Below are positions 25,038 through 33,788 of a stretch of DNA of 64,000 nt, piece by piece. Within the stretch, counting starts at the first letter, position 1; each line of letters opens with the position of its first letter. The stretch spans positions 1-64,000 of the forward strand of contig NZ_SRYG01000005.1 of the NCBI RefSeq assembly GCF_004793885.1. The letters run 5' to 3'. A program made the position numbers and the translations under genes. The DNA is from Dubosiella muris (lineage in GTDB: Bacteria; Bacillota_I; Bacilli_A; Erysipelotrichales; Erysipelotrichaceae). The notes beneath the pieces are model-generated. The model saw nothing but the letters and a program-made list of their open reading frames with translations, searched no databases and was not told the origin of the DNA.

Positions 25038-26327
25038 TTATTCAGCGGCTTCCTGCTCTTCTTTATACAGCTGGTTGTCGTACATCTTGATGAATGGGAA
25101 GTACGTGAAGAACGATCCCACAATGACGATTGCCTGCCATACCATCGTTTTCCATCCGTTAACCAACAGACCGGAAATGATTGGAGGGGTTGTCCAAGGA
25201 ACAACGACACCGGTAAACATCGGCAGGATGCCCCATTGGATGAGCAGATAAGTCAAGGCACCGGACAGTACCGGAGTCAAGATAAACGGAACCGCGAGCA
25301 TCGGGTTCAATACGATTGGCGTACCGAACAGGATCGGCTCGTTGATATTGAAGACGCCTGGGCCCAAACCGAGTTTACCAATGGACTTCAACTGCTCGGA
25401 TTTGGCGAAGAAGCACAAGTAAACAACAAGACCAAGAGTCAAACCGGAACCGGTTACTGTACAGAACTGGTCAATCAGCTGCGAAGTGAAGATATGTCCA
25501 CCGTTGGCAACCGTCAGTTCGCGACCGGAGTCGAGAATCGCCTGGTTGTCCGAAACGTTGGCTGTCAGGATACCACCCATGACACCGCCGACAACCGTCG
25601 CACCGTGGATACCAAACCACCACAGGAACGTAACGAGGAACTGGTGAGCGATAACACCACCCAGGTTGTCCGTCAAGCCTTGCAGCGGAGCCTGGATCGC
25701 GCTGTAAACCAATTCCATGACCGTCGTACCAGCGGCCAATTCAACGACGTAAACGATAGCCGTCCATCCAACGATGATAACCGCGGCTGGAATCAACGCC
25801 GTAAACGCGTTGGCAACACCTTGAGGCACGCCGGCAGGCATTTTGATCGTGATGTCCTTTTTCAGGAACCAGCAGTAAATCATACCAACGATGACACCGA
25901 AGATCAGGGCGCCAACCATACCTTGACCGGCAAGCCAAGTACGGTCGATGACGCTTCCAACGGCTTCGTCGTTGAACATAACCGACTGAGGCTGGGACAT
26001 CAGCCAAACAGACAGCGAGATAACCGCGGCCGGCATACCTTCGAATCCTTCGTTTTTCGCGTAGGTGTAGGCGATACCCATAGCAGCGATCAAAGACATA
26101 ATGTTGAATGTGTTCGCGTACGTCGTCGTGAAGATGTCGTACAAACCAACACTGGTCAGAAAGTCACCAACTGCAGAAATTGGGAACTGTTGCAAAAGCA
26201 AGAATACAGAACCTACGATCATCAATGGCATCGAATACAGCAAACCGTCTTTCAACGCCTGCATAGGTTTCGTGTTGATAAAGCCCATCACTGGAGGTAT
26301 GACTTTATCATTAATAAATTCACTCAT
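25038..26327 (-). CDS. PTS cellobiose/beta-glucoside IIC permease, 429 aa
   Basis: Integral membrane sugar channel of the Lac/Cel family with about ten hydrophobic segments, the conserved NINEPILFGTPIVLNP block near residue 330, and an acidic C-terminus. It imports and phosphorylates a disaccharide, probably cellobiose or another beta-glucoside. SD GAGAG before ATG 26327. No phospho-beta-glucosidase is present in the window, so the hydrolase must be encoded elsewhere. Confidence 0.95.
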   Translation of the reverse strand: MSEFINDKVIPPVMGFINTKPMQALKDGLLYSMPLMIVGSVFLLLQQFPISAVGDFLTSVGLYDIFTTTYANTFNIMSLIAAMGIAYTYAKNEGFEGMPAAVISLSVWLMSQPQSVMFNDEAVGSVIDRTWLAGQGMVGALIFGVIVGMIYCWFLKKDITIKMPAGVPQGVANAFTALIPAAVIIVGWTAIVYVVELAAGTTVMELVYSAIQAPLQGLTDNLGGVIAHQFLVTFLWWFGIHGATVVGGVMGGILTANVSDNQAILDSGRELTVANGGHIFTSQLIDQFCTVTGSGLTLGLVVYLCFFAKSEQLKSIGKLGLGPGVFNINEPILFGTPIVLNPMLAVPFILTPVLSGALTYLLIQWGILPMFTGVVVPWTTPPIISGLLVNGWKTMVWQAIVIVGSFFTYFPFIKMYDNQLYKEEQEAAE

Positions 26328-26361
26328 CTTTTTCTCTCCTATTTTCCTTTTTTTCTTTTAC

Positions 26362-26670
26362 TTATTTTTTAGCCAGTTTTTCAGCGAGCCCAAGAACCGC
26401 TTTTCCGTTGCAGCGTCCATAGTCAGCCATTGGGATCACATCGAGAGGAACTCCCGCGTCACCGGCGATCTTTTGTGCTTTTTTCTTCATGTAACCAACT
26501 TGCGGTCCAAGCAGAGCGACATCCACGCCATCCAGACGGCGGTCAAGTTCGTTGACAGGATATGCGACGATATCCACTTCCTTGCCTTCTTTTTTGGCTT
26601 CCTCGATCATCTTGTTCACCAGCAAGCTTGTTGACATTCCAGCAGCACAGAACAATCTTACAGTTAACAT
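26362..26670 (-). CDS. PTS lactose/cellobiose IIB, copy 1, 102 aa
   Basis: Active Cys8 in LFCAAGMSTS. First gene of IIB-IIC-IIA. Start ATG 26670 with SD AAAGGAGAGAAG; the longer open frame to 26706 lacks support. Nearly identical to 21728-22036. Confidence 0.95.
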   Translation of the reverse strand: MLTVRLFCAAGMSTSLLVNKMIEEAKKEGKEVDIVAYPVNELDRRLDGVDVALLGPQVGYMKKKAQKIAGDAGVPLDVIPMADYGRCNGKAVLGLAEKLAKK

Positions 26671-27052
26671 ATTTCTTCTCTCCTTTCTACTTTTTATTTG
26701 TACCACATAGATACTATATGGTCACTACCTCCAGAAATGTGAGCGCTTTACCTTGCCTCACACCATTTATTATATGCAATGGATGCAAAATCACCATAGA
26801 AACATTTGCCACATTCAATATGGTAAGCAACCGTTTACAATGCAATTATACCTATGAAATCTGATAAATTCTACATTTTTTTTCGATTTTTATCACGATT
26901 TTTCACACAATGTTTCGACCACGTTACAAATTACCACATTTCGTTCTCCTGAAAGTTTCCTTTTTCTTCCGTTTTCTATTTTTCCCTGAAACTGCCTGCC
27001 ATATGTGGCAATAAAACGTTATAAAAATACACTATCTTTTTGCGGCTTACCA
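26671..27052 (-). promoter_or_regulatory. Regulatory region of the PTS operon
   Basis: A 380-base non-coding stretch. It holds TATAAT (26769-26774) with a poor -35, a cre-like site 26738-26751 (12 of 14 positions) just after the predicted start, and three copies of TTRCCACAT: 26806-26814 (in dyad with ATGGTAA 26820-26826, centred near -55), 26931-26939, and 27003-27011 on the opposite strand inside TGCCATATGTGGCA. The layout fits an activator-dependent, glucose-repressed promoter with LicR-type sites. The -10 region and cre are seen directly; LicR binding is inferred. Confidence 0.65.
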
Positions 27053-27086
27053 CAAAAAAAACCGCCCTGCTCGTGCAAAGCGGCTT
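27053..27086 (-). terminator. Terminator after the LicR-type gene
   Basis: Minus-strand GCCGC/GCGGT stem with a long loop and eight U. Confidence 0.65.
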
Positions 27087-27089
27087 TTA

Positions 27090-28994
27090 TTATATCCCCA
27101 GCAGTTCGATAAATTTGGTAAATTGCGGATCCTCTATCAAGGAGGCGACCGCTTCATGGTCCAGGGCGAAGCGGGCTGTTAGCTCGTAAAACTTCTGCCG
27201 GTTCTTGCTGTCCTGGGATCCGGGCGACGACAGCAAAACGACACGGATCATTTCGTCGTTCCATTCAATCGGCTCGTCCAGAACGGCGATGTACGCGAAC
27301 GTGTATGTCGAGCAAATCCGGTTTGGATGCGGCAGCGCGATTTGATTTTTGTACATCATATGCGGATATTCCTCACGCGCCATGACCAGTTCATAAAAGT
27401 CGCTCGACACAGTTTCCTGACTTTCCACGATTTCGCACATTTCCTTCAGGATCGCGTTTTTATCGCGCCCTTTCAAGTTCGTCAAAAACCGCTTCGGCGT
27501 GTAAAAGCGACGGAGCTCGTTGGACTCGGCGCGCCAAAGCGCCTCCTCGATGCTTTGCATGTCGTTTCCTTCCATAAACGAGTTGATTTCGAAAATCGGT
27601 TTCGGAATCTCGATCAAGATCGGCACGGTCGTGAACACGTAGTCGACAAGCGAAAAATCGAAATTGCGCAAGCCGAGCGAATCCGACACATACAAATGGT
27701 TGATGGACGAGAAAAACGCCTGCTCGTATTTTTGCTTGAACACGTTCATCGTCGACGAATTGGCGTTCGATACGATCAAAACGTTCGACTTCTTAATTGG
27801 ATCGTTTGAATCCTTGTCGATTTGCAGCGCGAAAATCAGCGCCAAATAGCCGATCTCGTCCTCGGAAAGGTCGGTTTTATAATGCTTCTTCAAAATGCTC
27901 GACGCGCGAATAGCCATGTCGTACGCCAGCGAGTAGTTTTTCTTGATTTCGTCAATCATCGGATTCGTCAGCGGCAAGCCGTACTTCATTCGAATGTCGA
28001 ACGGGACAAGATGGCGGTTCAATGTCATCCGTAGCTCGAAATTGTTGGAAAACGAAATTTGGAACTCCCGCCGTATGAGCTCGATCATGTCGTAGGAAAG
28101 CTGGTCGATTTCGCGATTGAAAATAAAGTTGTCGTCGCTTTCGATTGGATAGTTGCCGCCCGCGGTCATTTGCTTGCCGCCCAAATACAGCAAAATATAG
28201 TTTTTCTCGTCGGCCGTATACGTCACGCCAAACTGCGATTCCAGCAGCTCGACCAGCTCGTTGCAAAAAGACGATTCCTTAATGCCAATCGCACTAAAGC
28301 TTTCCACGTTCAAATTCAAATTGACGATATAACCGCTCAAAATCCGTTTCATCCCCACGTATACATAGTTCGCGAAATTATCAAGCGCGACTTCCGACAA
28401 ATGCAAGTCGTATTTGTTCAGCAAAGAAACGATTGTCTGGCCAAGCCACACCGAATCGGAATTGGCGTCGACGCGTTCATTGTCAAAAAAATGGTATTTG
28501 AGCTGGCAATAGCAAAGAAGACGCCGGATGTCGAACTCCTCGCCCTCGATTCGGATCCCGCACGCCGGCTTGCGAATGATTTTCAGCCGGTACTCTTTGA
28601 ACATGTCCTCGATTTGTCGCAGCGAGGCGGATATGCTCGTTCTGGAAATGTACAGCATTTCGCATAAATCGTCGATTTTCACAAAGCCATGGGCGTTCAA
28701 CAGCTTTTCAAGCACGACCACGTTCCGGTTTTGTCCTTCCACCGGCCGTTCCTCCACATTTTTGTTGAACCATTCCTCAAACGCTTCCGGCTCTTCCACC
28801 ACCATCCGATACCCATTGTGCGCCTTCGATTCGATCGACGCGCCATGGTGATTCAAAATACAATCCAGCTTTTTTATATCGTTTCGCACGGTTTTCAAGC
28901 TGACATTCAAACGTTGCGCAAAATATGTGGCTGACCGGTATTCATTTTGACTCATCAAATTGAACAACTCCTGCAACCGCACCCCCATCATCAT
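27090..28994 (-). CDS. licR: LicR-type PRD transcription activator with EIIB- and EIIA-like domains, 634 aa
   Basis: Phosphorylation-controlled activator of the adjacent PTS. Order: HTH_11/Mga-like DNA-binding helices (1-160; SLKTVRNDIKKL and SRTSISASLRQIE), two PRD domains (about 180-400), an EIIB-Gat-like domain (NVLIVSNANSSTMN near 410, Cys replaced by Asn or Ser), and a C-terminal EIIA domain with QIALPHPNRI (phosphorylatable His near 565). The missing EIIB Cys is a difference from many LicR proteins. SD GGAGAGG before ATG 28994. A separate transcription unit upstream of IIB. Confidence 0.92.
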   Translation of the reverse strand: MMMGVRLQELFNLMSQNEYRSATYFAQRLNVSLKTVRNDIKKLDCILNHHGASIESKAHNGYRMVVEEPEAFEEWFNKNVEERPVEGQNRNVVVLEKLLNAHGFVKIDDLCEMLYISRTSISASLRQIEDMFKEYRLKIIRKPACGIRIEGEEFDIRRLLCYCQLKYHFFDNERVDANSDSVWLGQTIVSLLNKYDLHLSEVALDNFANYVYVGMKRILSGYIVNLNLNVESFSAIGIKESSFCNELVELLESQFGVTYTADEKNYILLYLGGKQMTAGGNYPIESDDNFIFNREIDQLSYDMIELIRREFQISFSNNFELRMTLNRHLVPFDIRMKYGLPLTNPMIDEIKKNYSLAYDMAIRASSILKKHYKTDLSEDEIGYLALIFALQIDKDSNDPIKKSNVLIVSNANSSTMNVFKQKYEQAFFSSINHLYVSDSLGLRNFDFSLVDYVFTTVPILIEIPKPIFEINSFMEGNDMQSIEEALWRAESNELRRFYTPKRFLTNLKGRDKNAILKEMCEIVESQETVSSDFYELVMAREEYPHMMYKNQIALPHPNRICSTYTFAYIAVLDEPIEWNDEMIRVVLLSSPGSQDSKNRQKFYELTARFALDHEAVASLIEDPQFTKFIELLGI

Positions 28995-29047
28995 GACCTC
29001 TCCTCTCTTTCTGTTCCGTTGTCATTATCGTATCAAAAAATAGAATT

Positions 29048-29073
29048 GAAAAAAAGACCGACAGATCGGTCTT
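29048..29073 (-). terminator. Terminator after hppA
   Basis: Minus-strand stem AAGACCGA/TCGGTCTT, four-base loop, U run. Confidence 0.85.
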
Positions 29074-29086
29074 TCTATCTTTTTCA

Positions 29087-31177
29087 TTACTTGAACAGGA
29101 AGCTGAGCAACGGTTCCATTTGCACGAGAACCGGCGCGAGCATCAAGGAAATGACAGACATCAATTTGATCAAAATATCCATCGCCGGTCCCGCCGTATC
29201 CTTGAATGGATCGCCGACCGTATCGCCCGTAACCGCCGCCTTGTGGGTATCCGAGCCTTTGCCGCCAAACTGGCCGCTCTCGATAAATTTCTTCGCGTTG
29301 TCCCACGCGCCGCCGGAATTGGCCATAAACACAGCCAGCATGATGGCCGAGATAAGCGCCCCCAGCAGCATGCCGCCAAGGCCTTCGCATCCAAGCAGCA
29401 CGCCCACCAGCACCGGCGAAACGATGGCGATGCAGCCCGGCACGACCATTTCCTTGAGCGCCGCCTGCGTGGAAATGTCGACGCAGCGCGCGTAATCCGG
29501 TTTGGACGTTCCTTTAATAATGCCGGCATCCGCCTTGAACTGGCGGCGCACCTCGTTGATCATATGGTTGGCCGCTTTTCCAACCGAGCGAATCGTCAAG
29601 GACGTGAAGAAGTATGGAAGCATCGCCCCAAACAGCAAACCGACCAAAACGCCCGGCTGCAAAAGCGAGATAACGGACAAGTTGGCCGCCTCGGCGAACG
29701 CGACAATCATCGCCAGCGCCGTAAACGCCGCCGAGCCGATACAGAAGCCTTTTCCCATCGCCGCGGTCGTGTTTCCAACCGAATCCAGACGGTCCGTGAT
29801 CTTGCGCACACCCGGATCCAGCTCCGCCATTTCGGCGATGCCACCCGCGTTGTCCGCGATTGGCCCGTACGCGTCGACAGAAACCGTGATGCCGCACGTC
29901 GACAACATGCCGACAGCGCCCAGCGCGATGCCGTACATGTCGAAGAACATGAACGACAAGATGATTCCAAGCACGAGAACGACGACGGTCAGCATCGTCG
30001 ATTCCATTCCAACCGAGAACCCGGAAATAATATTCGTGGCGTGACCCGTCTGGGATTCCGCCGCGATTTCCTTCACTTTCCGGTATTCATCCGACGTGTA
30101 GTACTCGGCGATTTTTCCAAGCAGGATCCCGACGATCAAGCCTGTCATAACCGAGAAAAACGGATTCATCGTTCCAAACAGCCATGTGCTTGCCATGAAC
30201 GCCGCGATAATGACGATGCCCGTCGCCACGTATGTCGCGATCGACAGCGCCTTTTGCGGGTTGTCCCACGATTTCATCCGCACGAACAGCTGCGCCAAAA
30301 TCGAGGCGATAATGCCGACAGCCGCCACCACAAACGGGAACAAAGCCGCCTGGAGCGTGTAGTTCTCGCCAAGAATCGTGACGGTCAGTCCCAGCGAGAT
30401 GGCCGACACGATCGCGCCAACGTACGATTCCGTCAAATCGGAGCCCATGCCCGCGATATCGCCGACGTTGTCGCCGACATTGTCCGCGATAACCGCCGGG
30501 TTTCTTGGATCGTCTTCCGGAATTCCCGCTTCCACTTTTCCAACAAGATCCGCGCCGACATCGGCCGCCTTCGTGTAAATTCCACCGCCGACACGGGCGA
30601 ACAAAGCGATAAACGAGCAGCCAAGACTGTAGCCGGCCACGACCGGAACCGCCTGGATCGGATCGCCCAGAACGTAGGTGAAGACCACATACAGCAAGGC
30701 CAATCCAAACAAGCCAAAGCCAACCACGCTGATTCCAAGAACGGAACCGCCGTTAAAGGCGACATTCAGCGCTTTGGACATGCCGTTTTCGCGGGCCGCC
30801 TGCGCCACCTTCGCGTTGGCCATCGTCGCCGCCTGCATGCCGATAAAGCCGGCCAGACCGCTGCTCAACGCGCCGATCACGAAACAGATCGCGCCGTTGA
30901 TTCCCACGCCGTCGATGCCTTGCAGCGACGGAATGAATCCAAGTCCTGTCAGCAGCAGCGCGACGATTACGATGAAAATGATAATGATTTTGTACTCTCT
31001 TTTCAGGAAGGCCATCGCCCCTTCATGAATGTACGAGCTGAGCGCTTTCATTCGTTTGTTGCCCGAGCTTTCGCGTTTGACGGTCACAAACAAGTTAGCG
31101 GCGTACACAAGCGCCAACAGCGCGACTGCGATCACGATCAATAAAAACGTGACCATTTTTGAAGAATCAAACTCCAT
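29087..31177 (-). CDS. hppA: Membrane ion-pumping pyrophosphatase, 696 aa
   Basis: Couples pyrophosphate hydrolysis to ion export. About 16 membrane helices; catalytic loops [29 protein letters not shown] and, near the C-terminus, [20 protein letters not shown] marks the K+-dependent subclass (Ala, not Lys). In helix 6 the DLTESY arrangement puts Glu three residues after Asp, as in the Na+-pumping Thermotoga enzyme, whereas the plant H+ type has it four after; Na+ pumping is therefore likely. A perfect cre overlaps its promoter. Confidence 0.96.
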   Translation of the reverse strand: MEFDSSKMVTFLLIVIAVALLALVYAANLFVTVKRESSGNKRMKALSSYIHEGAMAFLKREYKIIIIFIVIVALLLTGLGFIPSLQGIDGVGINGAICFVIGALSSGLAGFIGMQAATMANAKVAQAARENGMSKALNVAFNGGSVLGISVVGFGLFGLALLYVVFTYVLGDPIQAVPVVAGYSLGCSFIALFARVGGGIYTKAADVGADLVGKVEAGIPEDDPRNPAVIADNVGDNVGDIAGMGSDLTESYVGAIVSAISLGLTVTILGENYTLQAALFPFVVAAVGIIASILAQLFVRMKSWDNPQKALSIATYVATGIVIIAAFMASTWLFGTMNPFFSVMTGLIVGILLGKIAEYYTSDEYRKVKEIAAESQTGHATNIISGFSVGMESTMLTVVVLVLGIILSFMFFDMYGIALGAVGMLSTCGITVSVDAYGPIADNAGGIAEMAELDPGVRKITDRLDSVGNTTAAMGKGFCIGSAAFTALAMIVAFAEAANLSVISLLQPGVLVGLLFGAMLPYFFTSLTIRSVGKAANHMINEVRRQFKADAGIIKGTSKPDYARCVDISTQAALKEMVVPGCIAIVSPVLVGVLLGCEGLGGMLLGALISAIMLAVFMANSGGAWDNAKKFIESGQFGGKGSDTHKAAVTGDTVGDPFKDTAGPAMDILIKLMSVISLMLAPVLVQMEPLLSFLFK

Positions 31178-31217
31178 AACCTTTTCCTCTTCCTTTCTCT
31201 ACTCAAAGATATTTAGT

Positions 31218-31254
31218 ATTGTATACCCTTTTCATAAAACTGTAAACGGTTTCA
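31218..31254 (-). promoter_or_regulatory. hppA promoter with overlapping perfect cre site
   Basis: TTTACA (31241-31246) and TACAAT (31218-31223), 17-base spacer. The minus-strand sequence TGAAACCGTTTACA (31241-31254) matches the cre consensus TGWAANCGNTNWCA at all 14 positions and covers the -35 box, so CcpA binding should block transcription. Confidence 0.8.
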
Positions 31255-31281
31255 AGAATGGTTTTTCCGCTATTTTCCCAC

Positions 31282-31310
31282 AAAAAAACCGATTTCCAAA
31301 GAAATCGGCT
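31282..31310 (-). terminator. Terminator after the small gene at 31315
   Basis: AGCCGATTTC/GAAATCGGTT stem, four-base loop, U run on the minus strand. Confidence 0.8.
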
Positions 31311-31314
31311 TTGA

Positions 31315-31566
31315 TTACCATTTTGGACGAATACCTAAAATAGTAAAGAGTTTCGTATAATTATCGTACGTGTTGATGCCCCCGGCCGGATCGTCCATCT
31401 TCGCGTTGGCGATAAATTGCAGCGCCTCGTTGTTGGTGATCGGGGTGCGGCGCCCTTTCTCGTCCTCGACATAGTATTCCACCGGCGCGGTGTTGGTGTT
31501 GACTTCCGCCGGACCAATCTTGTGTCCGTATTCGCGAATCGCATCCAAATGGGTTTTTAATGACAT
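31315..31566 (-). CDS. Hypothetical protein, 83 aa
   Basis: Small soluble protein starting MSLKTHLDAIREYG with SD AGGAGG eight bases before ATG 31566. Features: VEYYVEDEKGRRTPITN, then NAKMDDPAGGINTYDNYTKLF. No family recognised. An earlier Met (31587) is open but lacks the SD. Confidence 0.7.
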   Translation of the reverse strand: MSLKTHLDAIREYGHKIGPAEVNTNTAPVEYYVEDEKGRRTPITNNEALQFIANAKMDDPAGGINTYDNYTKLFTILGIRPKW

Positions 31567-31642
31567 GGGAAACGCCTCCTTTTTCATGGTTTCATCATAC
31601 CCAAAACCAGAACCGCAGGCAAACCCCATGCTTTTTTCCTCG

Positions 31643-31819
31643 CTAATGCGGCGTTTCCAAAAGAAAAGTCAGCAGAAAAAACACCGAGGAACAAATGGCG
31701 AAAACGATCTGGTGGGTGCGAAGCTCTTTGGCGCGCTCCTGCTTCACAAGCCGCTCCTGCTCATCTTGAAGACGGGTTTCCACATGATCATTGATCATAT
31801 CCATAAACTCATAACTCAT
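31643..31819 (-). CDS. Small tail-anchored protein, 58 aa
   Basis: Begins MSYEFMDMINDHVETRLQDEQ with a charged helix and ends in one hydrophobic segment (about residues 38-54), so probably inserted by its C-terminus. SD AAGGAAG before ATG 31819. Function unknown. Confidence 0.65.
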   Translation of the reverse strand: MSYEFMDMINDHVETRLQDEQERLVKQERAKELRTHQIVFAICSSVFFLLTFLLETPH

Positions 31820-31928
31820 AATTACGCTTCCTTTCCAATGGCTTTTTACCATTTTTTCTGTGCAAATGGATATTAACACAGTTTTTGTGGCGGTGCAATA
31901 TGGAACGTCTCATTTTTTCTGATTTTTT

Positions 31929-31977
31929 ATAGACTTCTGTGCCCTGTTTTGATAGTATTAAAACAGGAAAAGTCTAT
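31929..31977 (+). promoter_or_regulatory. Promoter with nested palindromic operator of the LexA-like gene
   Basis: TAGACT (31930-31935) and TAGTAT (31953-31958), 17-base spacer. Perfect arms CCTGTTTT (31943-31950) and AAAACAGG (31960-31967) enclose the -10; a second perfect pair ATAGACTT (31929-31936) and AAGTCTAT (31970-31977) lies outside and covers the -35. This is what an autorepressor operator looks like. Confidence 0.8.
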
Positions 31978-32095
31978 ATTTTTCGGATCCGGAACCGAAA
32001 ATGCGACTCCTGGCAACGAAACGATCGACAAAAATAGAAAGGAGGCGCCGCATTCGTTCGCCGACGCCTTGCGAATGAATACGGCAATGTGCATC

Positions 32096-32797
32096 ATGGC
32101 ATTACCACAACAAATCAAAAAATCACGTAAAAAGAAAAAGATCACGCAGGGCGAACTCGCGAAAATGCTTGGAAAGACGAAAAACGTGATCTCCAACTGG
32201 GAGCGGGGCGACAACAAGCCGGACGCCGACACGATTTTAAGCTTGTGCCGGATCCTGGACACGACGCCGAACAGCATCATGGACTGGGAGGACGACGGCA
32301 AGTCGCTTTCGGAAGTCGAGCGCTACCACATCGAAAAGTTCCGGGCGCTGGAGCCCTGGCAGCAAAACCTCGTGGACGAGATGATCAACAAGATCCTCGA
32401 CCACTCCAATCCGGAAAATCTGGATCTGCCGCAATCGCTTTCGATTCCGTTTTTCCAGGTTTCTCCGGCGGCTGGCGCCGGAAACTATCTGGGCGACGAC
32501 GTCGAACAGGAAACGATCGAGCTGCCGGATACCGCGCTCAACCGGAAGATCGACTACGTGCTGCGGGTCGACGGGCACAGTATGGAACCAAAATACATGG
32601 ATGGCGATCTCGTCAAGATCGCGTCCCAGCCTTCGGTCAACATCGGCGAGATCGGGATCTTCATCATTGACGGCAACTCGTTCATCAAAGAGTACCGCGC
32701 CAATTCCCTGCACTCTTTAAATCCGGAATATCCGGACATCGAATTCACGCCGGGCATGGATATCCGCTGCGTCGGCAAAGTGCTTGGCGCTATTTAA
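32096..32797 (+). CDS. LexA/CI-like self-cleaving repressor (XRE + S24), 233 aa
   Basis: N-terminal XRE helix-turn-helix (about 1-60; QGELAKMLGKTKNVISNWERG) and C-terminal S24 peptidase with cleavage-type Ala-Gly in SPAAGAGNY, nucleophile Ser in GHSMEP and Lys in NSFIKEY. So RecA-stimulated autocleavage is likely. The HTH is CI-type, not LexA-type. No SD stands before the ATG at 32096; a strong AGAAAGGAGG lies about 50 bases upstream, separated by a GC-rich hairpin. Earlier in-frame starts (32075, TTG 32069) are possible. No phage genes adjoin it. Confidence 0.85.
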   Translation: MALPQQIKKSRKKKKITQGELAKMLGKTKNVISNWERGDNKPDADTILSLCRILDTTPNSIMDWEDDGKSLSEVERYHIEKFRALEPWQQNLVDEMINKILDHSNPENLDLPQSLSIPFFQVSPAAGAGNYLGDDVEQETIELPDTALNRKIDYVLRVDGHSMEPKYMDGDLVKIASQPSVNIGEIGIFIIDGNSFIKEYRANSLHSLNPEYPDIEFTPGMDIRCVGKVLGAI

Positions 32798-32811
32798 TCA
32801 AAAAAAAGTAA

Positions 32812-32845
32812 AAAAAGATGCCAAAAGAGGTATCTTTTTTTTTCT
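32812..32845 (+). terminator. Terminator after the LexA-like gene
   Basis: AAAGATGCC/GGTATCTTT stem with one G-U pair and a T run. Confidence 0.8.
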
Positions 32846-32872
32846 TCCTGTGCTAAAATCGTTTATGCACAT

Positions 32873-32947
32873 GGCGCGTTCGGCAAGCGGTTAAGCCACA
32901 GCCCTCTCAAGGCTGTATCACGGGTTCGAACCCCGTACGCGCTGCCA
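32873..32947 (+). tRNA. tRNA-Glu(CTC)
   Basis: 75 bases, stem GGCGCGT/ACGCGCT with a terminal G-U, anticodon loop CTCTCAA (CTC), encoded CCA; D- and variable-arm sequences match bacterial tRNA-Glu. The CTC anticodon reads GAG only, so a TTC isoacceptor must exist elsewhere. Only tRNA in the window on the plus strand. Confidence 0.94.
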
Positions 32948-32960
32948 TTTTATCAATTCA

Positions 32961-32988
32961 CTTCACGAAATTCGTGAAGTTTTTTTTT
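32961..32988 (+). terminator. Terminator of tRNA-Glu
   Basis: CTTCACGAA/TTCGTGAAG stem followed by nine T. Confidence 0.88.
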
Positions 32989-33045
32989 CGTTTCGACACA
33001 AAAAAAGCGGATCCGCCTTCGTTTCACCGCCTCATCGTTGTCCTT

Positions 33046-33468
33046 TTACTTCGCCGCTTTCTCGTTCATCCAGGCGCCAATCACATACAACGCCGACAGC
33101 ACGAACAAGATCCCGTACGCGATCCAGCTCACGTTGCCATTGGCGCCAAAGTAAAACAAAGCCTCCACGACAAACAACACAAGCAGGCCGATTCCGTAGT
33201 AACGCAACGTTCTCGCGTACAAAAGGTTCGACGCCATTTTCACCGCCATATAGCCAGCTGCCAGTTCAGCAACCGAAACGAGCATGCCGACAGCCAGCGT
33301 GCCCGAATCCAAAATAAACAGCTCGCCAATGACGCTTCCCTGCACCGTGGCGATGATATCGTCCGAAATCAAGCCGCCAATTTGAATGCACAGCGACAAA
33401 ATACCTAAAATCACAAAAATATAGCCAACGACCTTCAGCAAGGTACTTCCTTTCGCTTCCATAGACAT
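33046..33468 (-). CDS. Four-helix membrane protein, 140 aa
   Basis: Four hydrophobic segments (about 12-32, 42-62, 66-85, 88-130 split in two) with short loops and a Lys end. SD AAAGGA before ATG 33468. No family recognised. Confidence 0.72.
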   Translation of the reverse strand: MSMEAKGSTLLKVVGYIFVILGILSLCIQIGGLISDDIIATVQGSVIGELFILDSGTLAVGMLVSVAELAAGYMAVKMASNLLYARTLRYYGIGLLVLFVVEALFYFGANGNVSWIAYGILFVLSALYVIGAWMNEKAAK

Positions 33469-33499
33469 TTACCAATCCTTTCGTAAATATCTTACACTG

Positions 33500-33530
33500 A
33501 AAAAAAACAGGCGTGAAATGTAACGCCTGT
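33500..33530 (-). terminator. Terminator after the 59-aa gene
   Basis: ACAGGCGT/ACGCCTGT stem, seven-base loop, eight U on the minus strand. Confidence 0.85.
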
Positions 33531-33535
33531 CAACC

Positions 33536-33715
33536 TCAAAGATTCATCGTCCGCATGGAACGCATTTCCACTTTTTCATCCTGCGATCCCGGTCCGCACG
33601 GGACACACAGCTTCGCCACGATGTGGCCGCCCTGAAGAATAAACACTTCCTCCTCGTCCAGCCTTGGCAGGATCTTTTCAAAATCACGAATCAAGTCTTC
33701 TCTAGAAATCACCAT
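33536..33715 (-). CDS. Small hypothetical protein, 59 aa
   Basis: Short ORF with SD GAGGAGCGAG before ATG 33715, a promoter upstream and a terminator directly behind it. It reads MVISREDLIRDFEKILPRLD and continues with an EEEVFILQGG strand, a CVPCGPG pair of Cys, and a Met/Arg-rich end. The ISREDL and QGGHIVAKL pattern vaguely resembles small antitoxin-like folds, but no toxin gene is adjacent and I make no functional call. Confidence 0.72.
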   Translation of the reverse strand: MVISREDLIRDFEKILPRLDEEEVFILQGGHIVAKLCVPCGPGSQDEKVEMRSMRTMNL

Positions 33716-33737
33716 ATGTCTCGCTCCTCATACCCTT

Positions 33738-33765
33738 AGTATACGGATTCCGGTATAAGAAGCAA
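33738..33765 (-). promoter_or_regulatory. Promoter of the 59-aa gene
   Basis: TTGCTT (33760-33765) and TATACT (33738-33743), 16-base spacer, about 25 bases before the start codon. Confidence 0.65.
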
Positions 33766-33788
33766 GTTATTTGTTATTTTTTTCACAA

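Noticed and set aside
31929-32797. Prophage or integrative element around the CI-like repressor
   Set aside because: No integrase, structural, replication or attachment-site repeats nearby; neighbours are ordinary genes.
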